The notes under the pieces were generated by a model. It was given only the letters and a program-made list of their open reading frames with translations. It was not told the origin of the DNA and did no database searches. A DNA stretch of 64,000 nt, taken from Cloacimonetes bacterium UBA5614 (GTDB taxonomy: Bacteria; Cloacimonadota; Cloacimonadia; Cloacimonadales; Cloacimonadaceae). Shown here piece by piece: positions 32,097-39,798 of this stretch (position 1 is the stretch's first letter; every line of letters starts with the position of its first letter). The stretch is taken from assembly GCA_002424605.1 (NCBI GenBank), contig DIKQ01000001.1:69139-133138 (forward strand), given 5' to 3'. Position numbers and translations under genes: made by a program.

Positions 32097-34899
32097 ATTT
32101 CAGCAGCAAAGCCTTACGGACAGAAACCCCATCCGGTGAGACCAGACGGAAGTAATAGACGCCGTTGGAGACGGAATTTCCCTGCCGGTCGCAGCCATTC
32201 CAGACAGCATTATGCATTCCTGCCGTGTTCTGCCATCCGGAAAGGCGGGTGATTAGCTGTCCCCTGGCGTTATAGATCTCTATCTGCACATCCTGGCTGG
32301 TTTTGTTTTGGTAGGATATGGTTACGGCAGTCCTGAAAGGATTGGGACTGACAGAAGCAATCCCGACCGGCAGGATGACTTGCGTTTCATCCTCATTGCC
32401 TGTAATGGTGACAGTGGAGGTATTGGAGGGCTCGGATTCACCCTGGGTGTAAACCGCAGTAACATAAAAGCTGTAAGTACCGGCCGTATAGCCGGAAAAT
32501 CCTATGGCAGGATTGTATTCGGCAGGATGGGTGAAGATGTGCTCCCCGTCCCGGTAAATCCTGTAACTGGTCAGGTCCGGCGACATGGGCTCCGGATGGT
32601 TCCAGCTCAAATTTATGGTGTCAGGTGCCATATAGCTGGCTACCAGGTCTGTAGGAGGCAAAAGCTGGGTTTCCACGGGAGTTGCAGCGATGATTTGGAC
32701 GGGCAGGGTCTCGATGTTGCCCTCATAGACAGCCGACACAAAGTAATGGTAGGTCTGGCCGTTCACCAGATTGATATCGGTGTAGGCTGAAACATTGGAT
32801 GCAAGTTCAGTTAGGGGATAACCATCGCGCCAGAGGATGTAATGGGTGGGCTCCGGTTGGGTGGTAACCTGGGTCCAATCCAGCGTAACCTGCTGGTGGC
32901 CGGGGATGGCTGTCAGTCCGGCCGGAATTCCGTACTCCAGGTCATTGAACCTATACTCCATCACCCCTTTTCCGCGGGTGGCGATAAACACCTGATTGGT
33001 GCTGCTGCCCCAGGCAAGCTGCCAGACGGTGGTGCTGGTCAGGTTCTGGGTCAGGGAAGAGGAGGATTGCGCTTCATTGGTGCTGTAATCAAGACCGTTT
33101 TCCTTGCCGGAAATCACCTGCTGTCCGGAACTGCACATCACGCTCCAGCAGAAGCCGGTCATGCCGGACTGGGTGTAGGTCTGGCCGTTGTCCAATGACC
33201 TGAATATCCCCAAATCGCTGGATGCATAGACAATCTGCTGCTGCATACCCAGTGCGGGTCTGGGGGCAACCATTGTCTGGTAGGTGGTTCCTGCCATACC
33301 TGTGGAGGCAGTAAACGTAGCGCCGTTGTCATCGGAATACCAGACAGCCGTAGCACTGCCCTGGTAGGACAAAAACAGGCGCAGGCCTCCAAAGCCGTTC
33401 CTGCCCAGTTTCAGGCTGGGGGCAAAGCCAAACATGCCACCTGTGGCAACGGTCCAGGTCTGCCCGCCATCGTCAGTATATTTGATTTCCCCGGCTGAGG
33501 TTCCTATCCAGAACTGGTCAGGATCGGTGGGATGCACTTCCAGGGCGGAGCATTGATTGGCGGGATAATCCACAAAGGTCCAGGTATTGCCGTTATCAAG
33601 AGAAGTATAGACACCGTTCAGGGTGCCTGCCAGCATCCTGCCAGACTGGTAAAACTGATGGTTGGAAGGAGCCATGGCATAGACCATCCAACTGTTTAAC
33701 CCGTTCACCATCTGGGTCCAGGTCGCACCGTTGTCCGTGCTTTTATAGATGCCACTGCCTTCTGTGCCAGCCCAAAGTTCGTTGGTATCAGAGAAATAGG
33801 CAAGGCCATGCACGAAAGCGGCATTCATCCCTGTGTGGGAAGCGGTCAGCGGTACCTGGTATCCTGTGGCGCGGAAGATTCCTCCCCAAAAACCAAGCAG
33901 GGCACCGGCTCCTCCCGAAGCGGCAGCCTGCCAGGTGGATTGCACTACTCCGACGTTGTAAGGTTGCCAGCTAACGCCCAGGTCGTTGCTTTGATAGACA
34001 CCGCCGGTATTGGAAGTGGCAAAGAAGGTACCGTTATATTCTGTTACACTGCGGAAGGTGCCACCGGCAGTCATTGTCCAGTTAGCTCCTCCGTCTGTAG
34101 AACGGTAAATTCCGTTGGCATGGGCAACCAGGCTAAATAGGCTGTCCGTGGGTGAAACCCACATCCCCCACCCATCGCCGGCAGGACCGTAAGAACTCCA
34201 GGACTGACCGTTATCTATGCTGGTCAAAACAGAGCTTGTTGAGCTTCCCATCACGATAAACATCCGCTCCGGATTGGCATCCGAATAGGCGAATTGCCTC
34301 ATAAAGCCGGCATTTACACCCACCTGGTTAAAGTTTGTTCCGCCATCTGTGGATACGACAATCCCGACATTGCTGGATTTGCCCACTATGATGGTATTGC
34401 CGTCGTTGGCTTTGACACCCAGGCTAAGGATAAAGATGGTGGAAAGCCCTGCCGGCGTCCAGTTAAGACCGTTATCAACGGATTTGTACAGACCGTTACG
34501 GGCTCCGGCATAAAAGGTTCCCTGCTGAGCAGCCGAAGCAGCCAGGGCATAGTAGGGCTTGCCCTGCAGAGTGGTTGCTTGCCAATTCACCCCACCGTCA
34601 TTGCTGGCATAAACACCTCCGACAACCGTAGCAAGGTTAAAGCCGCAGGCGGCAAACATATGCATGGGATTGGCAGGGTCTGCAATTATGGAGCGCACAT
34701 TCCCGCCCCAGGGACCGGAACCGGTCCAGCTTCCCACGTCACGGGTCTGGCTGTCCCCGGGTGCAGCTTGCATACTGTAGTAAGGGTCATTCAAAACATG
34801 CTGAGGGATGGTCTCTCCTGTCTCGGGAGATATGGTGCCAGAGTGTGCAACGGCAGCCAGGAAAACAAGCATCAGAAGGGTTAGAAAGCTTTGTTTCAT
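32095..34899 (-). CDS. Sortilin/BNR-like propeller protein with FN3 and C-terminal sorting domain
   Basis: 934 residues. Signal peptide 1-20 (LLMLVFLAAVAHSG). About ten Asp-box/BNR-type blades across 60-640 (VYASNDGGVNWQATTL, LYKSVDNGLNWTPAG, VVSTDGGTNFNQVGV, IYRSTDGGANWTMTAGG, IYKSTDNGATWTQMV, IKYTDDGGQTWTVATGG), as in VPS10/sortilin and photosystem-assembly Ycf48-like propellers. Two FN3 domains lie at about 660-840. The final 85 residues have SVSPNPFRTAVTISY, ARGQLITRL and NGVYYFRL, the type-A sorting domain. Probably secreted to the surface, with a binding role rather than a proven glycosidase: no sialidase Arg triad was recognised. Strong GGAG upstream. Confidence 0.85.
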   Translation of the reverse strand: MKQSFLTLLMLVFLAAVAHSGTISPETGETIPQHVLNDPYYSMQAAPGDSQTRDVGSWTGSGPWGGNVRSIIADPANPMHMFAACGFNLATVVGGVYASNDGGVNWQATTLQGKPYYALAASAAQQGTFYAGARNGLYKSVDNGLNWTPAGLSTIFILSLGVKANDGNTIIVGKSSNVGIVVSTDGGTNFNQVGVNAGFMRQFAYSDANPERMFIVMGSSTSSVLTSIDNGQSWSSYGPAGDGWGMWVSPTDSLFSLVAHANGIYRSTDGGANWTMTAGGTFRSVTEYNGTFFATSNTGGVYQSNDLGVSWQPYNVGVVQSTWQAAASGGAGALLGFWGGIFRATGYQVPLTASHTGMNAAFVHGLAYFSDTNELWAGTEGSGIYKSTDNGATWTQMVNGLNSWMVYAMAPSNHQFYQSGRMLAGTLNGVYTSLDNGNTWTFVDYPANQCSALEVHPTDPDQFWIGTSAGEIKYTDDGGQTWTVATGGMFGFAPSLKLGRNGFGGLRLFLSYQGSATAVWYSDDNGATFTASTGMAGTTYQTMVAPRPALGMQQQIVYASSDLGIFRSLDNGQTYTQSGMTGFCWSVMCSSGQQVISGKENGLDYSTNEAQSSSSLTQNLTSTTVWQLAWGSSTNQVFIATRGKGVMEYRFNDLEYGIPAGLTAIPGHQQVTLDWTQVTTQPEPTHYILWRDGYPLTELASNVSAYTDINLVNGQTYHYFVSAVYEGNIETLPVQIIAATPVETQLLPPTDLVASYMAPDTINLSWNHPEPMSPDLTSYRIYRDGEHIFTHPAEYNPAIGFSGYTAGTYSFYVTAVYTQGESEPSNTSTVTITGNEDETQVILPVGIASVSPNPFRTAVTISYQNKTSQDVQIEIYNARGQLITRLSGWQNTAGMHNAVWNGCDRQGNSVSNGVYYFRLVSPDGVSVRKALLLK

Positions 34900-34952
34900 T
34901 CTATTACTCCTTGGTAAAAAATGGGTTAGCAGTATTCTATTATATAACCGGT

Positions 34953-35468
34953 TTACCCGAAAGCTATGCCGGCGATGCCGGCAATCAGCATCAGGAGGAC
35001 GGGATTGGTCTTATAGCGAAGAGAAAGTATGAAACAGACGGCAAAGACAGCTACTCCAAACCAGTCCACGAAAGCGCTTTTTGCCGTAAGCCAGGCAGCG
35101 GCGACTATCAGTCCGATGACCAGCGGACGCAGTCCTTTCAGGATGGCGTCAAACCAGCCCTTGCCACGCAGCTTCAGGTAGAAAAGCGTTATCAGCAGCA
35201 TCAGGATAATGGAAGGAAACACCACTCCCAGGGTAGTGACCACAGAGCCGAGAACACCTGCCTGCCTGTAACCGATAAAGGTGGCGACATTGATGGCTAT
35301 GGGTCCCGGAGTCATCTGTGAAATGGCAATCATATCCGTTACCTGCTGGCTGGACAGCCACTGGTTTTTTACCACTACTTCCTGCTGAATCATGCTGAGC
35401 ATCGGATAACCCCCGCCGATGCTGAACAGCCCTATCTTAAAGAACGTTGTGAACATCTGCCACAGCAT
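34953..35468 (-). CDS. Short-chain CHR (chromate-transporter family) protein, second half of a pair
   Basis: 171 residues, about half the length of fused ChrA. MFTTFFKIGLFSIGGGYPMLSMIQQEVV and SQMTPGPIAINVATFIGYRQAG (in parts) are the CHR signature: F-x-x-GGG and PGP motifs. Five or six hydrophobic segments. Its ATG shares one base with the stop of the neighbouring half (TGATG), so the two are made together and probably form an antiparallel heterodimer, as short CHR pairs do. The family exports chromate in some bacteria, but many members have other or unknown anion substrates. Confidence 0.88.
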   Translation of the reverse strand: MLWQMFTTFFKIGLFSIGGGYPMLSMIQQEVVVKNQWLSSQQVTDMIAISQMTPGPIAINVATFIGYRQAGVLGSVVTTLGVVFPSIILMLLITLFYLKLRGKGWFDAILKGLRPLVIGLIVAAAWLTAKSAFVDWFGVAVFAVCFILSLRYKTNPVLLMLIAGIAGIAFG

Positions 35469-36031
35469 CAGACGGTATCCTTTTGCTCACGGATTGCCTT
35501 GCGCAGGTACTTTGCCCAGGAGAGCAGAATGGCAAAGACAATCAGGTAAACCGGCGATATATGAAAGTGCACTATCAGGATTACCGCCAGCACCGGCAGC
35601 CAGAAGCCGTGCCAGGGTGTTTTGGACTTTTTGGTAAGCTGGATAACGGGAACGGCAATCAAAGCAGTCACAGCCGGACGTAAACCGTTGAATGCCTTCT
35701 GCACCAGAGGCAGTTGCGACCAGTTGCTGAAAGTAAGGGCCACCAGCAGGATAATCATGAAAGACGGCAGGATAGTGCCCAGGATAGCCACCGCAGTCCC
35801 TTTCCAGCCCCGGATATGATAACCCGCGTAAACACTGAGATTAACGGCGATGGGTCCGGGACACGCCTGAGAAGCGGAAAGCCCGTCCACAAAGGTCTCA
35901 TCATCCATCCAACCCTTGCGGTGCACCACCTCCCTGTGAATCAGGGGCAGCATGGCATAACCGCCTCCGATGGTGAAAAGTCCTATCTTGAAGAAAGTGG
36001 TAAATATCGATAGCAGTCCGGGTCTGCTCAT
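35468..36031 (-). CDS. Short-chain CHR (chromate-transporter family) protein, first half of a pair
   Basis: 187 residues with IFTTFFKIGLFTIGGGYAMLP and SASQACPGPIAVNLSVYAGY, the CHR signature again, here with a Cys before PGP. Strongly similar to the downstream half, consistent with tandem duplication and divergence. The start overlaps the ispG stop by 4 nt (ATGA), an unexpected coupling of a transporter to an isoprenoid enzyme. Inner membrane. Substrate not predictable from sequence. Confidence 0.88.
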   Translation of the reverse strand: MSRPGLLSIFTTFFKIGLFTIGGGYAMLPLIHREVVHRKGWMDDETFVDGLSASQACPGPIAVNLSVYAGYHIRGWKGTAVAILGTILPSFMIILLVALTFSNWSQLPLVQKAFNGLRPAVTALIAVPVIQLTKKSKTPWHGFWLPVLAVILIVHFHISPVYLIVFAILLSWAKYLRKAIREQKDTV

Positions 36032-37098
36032 ATGGGATACTGCTGCCTGATAAGTTTTACAAGTTCCCTGACCAAAGCTTTCTCCGGCACTTTGCGGACG
36101 ATTTCACCCCCGGCAAACAGCAGTCCTTCGCCGCTGCCTCCGGCAATCCCGAAATCGGCTTCCCTGGCTTCTCCGGGGCCATTCACGGCGCATCCCATCA
36201 CTGCAACCGTGATATCCGTCTCTGCCCACGGCTGCAATGCTTTTTCCACCCTGCGGGTGAGGTCTATCAAATCTATCTTTGTCCTGCCGCAAGTGGGACA
36301 GGATACGATGTTCAAACCCTTGCACAGTTCCAGAGCTTTGAGGATTTCCCTGGCAGCAATCACTTCCCGGACGGGGTCGGCAGTCAGCGAAACCCTGATT
36401 GTATCACCGATGCCTTCTGATAACAGAGTCCCGATGCCTGCGGCGGACTTTATGATACCGGCATATTCCGTTCCCGCTTCCGTAACGCCCAGGTGGAGGG
36501 GATAATCCACCCTGGCTGATAGTAAGCGGTAGCTTTCAATCATCAGGGGAACGGAAGAGGCTTTTACGGATATCTTGAGCTCATAAAACTTCAGCTTTTC
36601 CAGGATACGGACATGGGAAAGGGCAGCTTGCACCAGGCCTTCAGGCGTTACTCCCTGCTTTTTCAGTATGTCCCGGGGCAATGAACCGCTGTTCACCCCA
36701 ATACGGATGGGTATTCCCCTGTCTTTTGCAGCTGAAACCACCTGCCGTACCTTATCCTGCGAGCCGATATTGCCGGGGTTTATGCGCAAGCCGTCCACAC
36801 CTCCCTTGATTGCCAGCAGAGCTAGTTTATGATCAAAGTGGATGTCTGCCACCAGAGGGATGCTGCAACTTTTCCTGATTTGCTTGATTGCTTTGGCGTC
36901 CGTCTCGTCCAGCACCGCTACACGGACAATTTCGCAGCCGGCAGCCTGCAATGCTGAGATTTGACTCAGGGTGGAGGGAACATCGGCTGTGACGGTATTG
37001 GTCATCGACTGGATGGAAACGGGCGCTCCGCCTCCGACCCAAACCTTTCCGAGCCTGATTTGGCGGGTTGGGCGTCTTGTGTTGTCAAACTGTGTCAT
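36028..37098 (-). CDS. ispG: 4-hydroxy-3-methylbut-2-en-1-yl diphosphate synthase
   Basis: 356 residues from ATG 37098, with GGGAAG upstream; GTG 37104 is an alternative only 6 nt longer. Motifs: VWVGGGAPVSIQSMTNT at the start, PLVADIHFDH, GLRINPGNIG, then the [4Fe-4S] site SCPTCGRTKIDL and MGCAVNGPGEAREADFG. This is the short bacterial form lacking the extra mid-domain of plant enzymes. It converts MEcPP to HMBPP, the penultimate step of the MEP isoprenoid pathway, in the cytoplasm. The next genes on the strand are two CHR transporter halves. Confidence 0.97.
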   Translation of the reverse strand: MTQFDNTRRPTRQIRLGKVWVGGGAPVSIQSMTNTVTADVPSTLSQISALQAAGCEIVRVAVLDETDAKAIKQIRKSCSIPLVADIHFDHKLALLAIKGGVDGLRINPGNIGSQDKVRQVVSAAKDRGIPIRIGVNSGSLPRDILKKQGVTPEGLVQAALSHVRILEKLKFYELKISVKASSVPLMIESYRLLSARVDYPLHLGVTEAGTEYAGIIKSAAGIGTLLSEGIGDTIRVSLTADPVREVIAAREILKALELCKGLNIVSCPTCGRTKIDLIDLTRRVEKALQPWAETDITVAVMGCAVNGPGEAREADFGIAGGSGEGLLFAGGEIVRKVPEKALVRELVKLIRQQYPI

Positions 37099-37191
37099 CT
37101 TCACTTCCCATTATGATTAATGAAGCTTTTGGCAATTACTGATTTTGTCAACCTGTTTCCTTGCAGTCAGGAATTATGCTTGACACATATA

Positions 37192-37203
37192 AGCTTTAAA
37201 GCT
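37192..37203. promoter_or_regulatory. 12-bp perfect palindrome in the ispG/DUF4139 divergent gap
   Basis: AGCTTTAAAGCT lies 6 nt after a TTGACA (37180-37185), within the expected spacer. No clear -10 at the correct distance (TATAAA at 37211-37216 is too far). Possibly an operator; weak support. Confidence 0.4.
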
Positions 37204-37289
37204 GATTGTGTATAAACAAAAAGAATATTGCAGCACTTTGGAAACCGCTGTGTAAATATTACATACAAAACTATATCAGGAGGTGACCG

Positions 37290-38642
37290 ATGAAACGGTC
37301 CGTAACCATCACCATCTGCATTCTGATGCTTGGCCTGGCAGGCCTTTACGCCAAAGACTGGCTAACAGTTTACAACGATGACCTGGCACTGGTTCGCAGC
37401 CAGTTTGAGCTTCAGCTCGACAAAGGCTCACAGTTTTACAACTTTGACCAGATAACCTCCCGCATTAACACAGAGTCTGTCATCGTCAAGGCTCTCAAAG
37501 GAGGCATTACCGTTGCAGAGCAGAATTATGAATACGACCTGGCAGGAACGGAGCAAATCCTTAGAAAATACATTGAAAAGGAAGTAAGCCTCACCACCAA
37601 GAACAACTCATTGTATCTTGGCACCATGAAGTTCTACGATGGCAGCACCGTGGGATTGATTGAGTCCGGCACCAAAAAACTAATCCTGGTTAACCGGGCA
37701 GAAATCCAGCAAATCCTGCTGGCGGAGCTTCCCTCCAATTTTTACACCAAGCCGACCCTGCGCTGGAAACTGCTGGCCAATAAGAAAGACAAATACCCTC
37801 TGCAAATCAGCTACCTGACCGGCGGACTCAGCTGGTATGTGACTTACAACGCCACCTGGGACGGCAAGGTTCTGGGGCTGAACAGCTGGGTTACGCTGAA
37901 TAACCAATCCGGAAGGGGCTTTGAAAACGTGGACCTGAAGCTTATCGCCGGCGAGATAAACCGGGTCAGGGATGCTATGACCGGCAGAGGAAACATGATG
38001 TTTGATGAAGAAATGTACTACGCTAAAACCCTTGCAGCTCCTTCCTTTGAGGAAAAGGCCTTCCACGATTTCCACATGTACACCCTGTCCGAACCGGTCT
38101 CTTTTGCAGACAGGCAAATCAAGCAACTTCAGCTTTTCCCCTTCAAAAATGTCTCAGCATCCACCGTCTATGAATACAGGACCCACACCGACGGCGTGTT
38201 GAGCAAGATAAAGTTCCGCAATACCGAAGCCAACGGACTGGGCATCCCCCTGCCCAAAGGCGTTTTCAAGATTTACAGGGAAGACACGGATAAAAACCTG
38301 GAATTCATCGGTGAAGACAATATCAACCACACCAGCAAGAACGAGGAAGTTTTCCTGACCACCGGCAAAGCATTTGACCTGGTGGGCATCACCCTCATCA
38401 AAAATACCCGCAGCCTGGGTAACCGCTCCTCCGAAAACGATATGCAGATTACCCTGCGCAACAACAGCAAAGAGGAAAAGGCCATCCGCATCGTGCATCC
38501 GCGCAGTCCGCAGTCCACCATCCTGAAAACCGGCGAAAACCTGGCGCACGAGCAGACCGAAGACAACCTTTACGTCTGGGAAAAGACCCTGCAACCCGAT
38601 ACTGAGTTTGTGCTCACCTTTACCGAGAGGTTCAATTATTAA
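37290..38642 (+). CDS. Exported DUF4139-like protein
   Basis: 450 residues. Signal peptide 1-21 (ICILMLGLAGLYAKD). It starts WLTVYNDDLALVRSQFEL, with TVAEQNYEYDL and later YLTGGLSWYVTYNATWDGKVLGLNSWVTLNNQSG (in parts), the tell-tale DUF4139 run in which mixed beta strands contain GL-W-x-A-x-Y-like segments. The C-terminal half has HTDGVLSKIKFRNTEANGLGIPLPKG and ends EFVLTFTERFNY. Many members are periplasmic or surface proteins of unknown role. AGGAGGTGA precedes the ATG, one of the best ribosome sites in the window. First of three plus-strand genes. Confidence 0.78.
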   Translation: MKRSVTITICILMLGLAGLYAKDWLTVYNDDLALVRSQFELQLDKGSQFYNFDQITSRINTESVIVKALKGGITVAEQNYEYDLAGTEQILRKYIEKEVSLTTKNNSLYLGTMKFYDGSTVGLIESGTKKLILVNRAEIQQILLAELPSNFYTKPTLRWKLLANKKDKYPLQISYLTGGLSWYVTYNATWDGKVLGLNSWVTLNNQSGRGFENVDLKLIAGEINRVRDAMTGRGNMMFDEEMYYAKTLAAPSFEEKAFHDFHMYTLSEPVSFADRQIKQLQLFPFKNVSASTVYEYRTHTDGVLSKIKFRNTEANGLGIPLPKGVFKIYREDTDKNLEFIGEDNINHTSKNEEVFLTTGKAFDLVGITLIKNTRSLGNRSSENDMQITLRNNSKEEKAIRIVHPRSPQSTILKTGENLAHEQTEDNLYVWEKTLQPDTEFVLTFTERFNY

Positions 38643-38656
38643 GCGAGGCAAAGCCT

Positions 38657-39097
38657 ATGCGTGACAAGATATTTAACAACCTGCGCGGAATCCAGCGTGA
38701 GATGCTGAAGATTATCGGTGAGGTGAATTCCCTCACCAACAATCCCGATGCGCTGGAAAACGCCCTGGATGATGTCTGGCACCCTCACTGCGACGTGTAC
38801 CAGACCGATACGGAATGGATAATCATCGTGGAACTGGCAGGAATGGACAAAAAAGACATCAGCATCATCACCACCGATGAGTATATCCGCATTGCCGGAG
38901 AGCGCATCCTGCCCGCTGCCGGATGCCGGATATCCTACCTGAATATGGAAATCGAAACAGGCAAGTTTGAACGGCGTATCTATTTCCCCATGTCAGCCAT
39001 AAACCGCGATAACCCCATTGTCTCTTATGAAAATGGTTTCCTGCGCATCGCCTATCAACTGCAGCCGGTGGTGGAACGCATCATTGAGATAAAATGA
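38657..39097 (+). CDS. Hsp20/alpha-crystallin small heat-shock protein
   Basis: 146 residues. The alpha-crystallin core starts at HCDVYQTDTEWIIIVELAGMDKKDISI and continues YIRIAGERI, then FERRIYFP and ENGFLRIAYQL (the usual (N/E)G-x-L-x-(I/V) strand). The helical N-terminus (LRGIQREMLKIIGEVNSL) is short. Binds unfolding proteins in the cytoplasm without ATP. The C-terminal I-x-I-like motif appears as IIEIK. Lies 14 nt after the DUF4139 gene and 1 nt before a lipoprotein gene, so its control is not obviously heat-shock specific. Confidence 0.92.
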   Translation: MRDKIFNNLRGIQREMLKIIGEVNSLTNNPDALENALDDVWHPHCDVYQTDTEWIIIVELAGMDKKDISIITTDEYIRIAGERILPAAGCRISYLNMEIETGKFERRIYFPMSAINRDNPIVSYENGFLRIAYQLQPVVERIIEIK

Positions 39098-39098
39098 T

Positions 39099-39647
39099 AT
39101 GAGACGCCTTCTGTATATCCTGGCTGTTGCCCTGCTTCTGGCCGGCTGCGCCAATACTTATTTTGACCAGTTCGGCGGGTATCCGATGGATTCGGAATTC
39201 ATAGTAATGAACAGCAACTCTCCGGATATCAAGCTGCTGGTCACCTACCGCTTCCCCTACCAGGAGGAAAAGGCGGACAGCATGACAATCAATATGTCCG
39301 TGAATGTGATAGTCGCAGCGCCAGACCTGGACAAGGTAAGCGTTGATTTGCTGACGGTCGCTGCAACCGACGCCTCATATCTCATATCCTATGGCAGACC
39401 TGCAGTTTATGAGCCCAATGCCCGCTTTCCGGTTACCCGGACCTATACCGACCCCGACACAGGAGAGAGATTCACTCCTTCCGACCAGCCCTGCCTGTTC
39501 GTTCTGGACAGAGATACGGCAGAATATGAGATAACTATCTATTACCGCACTTATCAAGATAACGTCGTTATCGAACGAGCAGTGCGTTCCAAAATCATCA
39601 ACCTCAGGGATATCAAGCGGAAATCGTATTTCCTGCAAACTCCATGA
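39099..39647 (+). CDS. Predicted lipoprotein of unknown function
   Basis: 182 residues. The leader ends LLLAGC (Cys18). The body is beta-rich without a recognised family: SEFIVMNSNSPDIKLLVTYRFPYQEE, MSVNVIVAAPDLDKVSVDLLTV, then RTYTDPDTGERFTPSDQPCLFVLDRD and YEITIYYRTYQDNVVIERAVRSKI. The repeating strand pattern looks Ig-like. It begins one base after the Hsp20 stop, so it is coupled. No catalytic motif. Element R7 starts just after its stop. Confidence 0.65.
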   Translation: MRRLLYILAVALLLAGCANTYFDQFGGYPMDSEFIVMNSNSPDIKLLVTYRFPYQEEKADSMTINMSVNVIVAAPDLDKVSVDLLTVAATDASYLISYGRPAVYEPNARFPVTRTYTDPDTGERFTPSDQPCLFVLDRDTAEYEITIYYRTYQDNVVIERAVRSKIINLRDIKRKSYFLQTP

Positions 39648-39655
39648 TATTTTCT

Positions 39656-39731
39656 TCCCTGCCTGATAGGGGAGCTTATCGTGAGCAATACGGGAACAAA
39701 GCTCCCGTATTGTTCACGTATCATATAGGCA
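39656..39731 (-). repeat. Mirrored 11-nt-unit intergenic element R7 (reverse-oriented 2-1-3 copy)
   Basis: Plus strand: TCCCT plus GCCTG, units ATAGGGGAGCT (39666-39676), TATCGTGAGCA (39677-39687), ATACGGGAACA (39688-39698), central A 39699, AGCTCCCGTAT (39700-39710), TGTTCACGTAT (39711-39721), then a decayed end CATATAGGCA. Read on the minus strand this is 2-1-3 with CAGGCAGGGA after the three-unit side, as in R1, R2 and R6. Units are close to those of R6. It lies between a lipoprotein gene and lepA. Confidence 0.88.
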
Positions 39732-39798
39732 AAAGACATTGCTGTTGACAAATAAAGGCTGTTTCCGCGCAAGGTTCAGTGGAACAGAGGTAATATAA

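Noticed and set aside
32095..34899. Sialidase/exo-glycosidase call for the BNR-like protein
   Set aside because: Asp-box-like blades are present, but no sialidase Arg triad or catalytic Asp/Tyr motif could be recognised; a propeller binding protein is safer.
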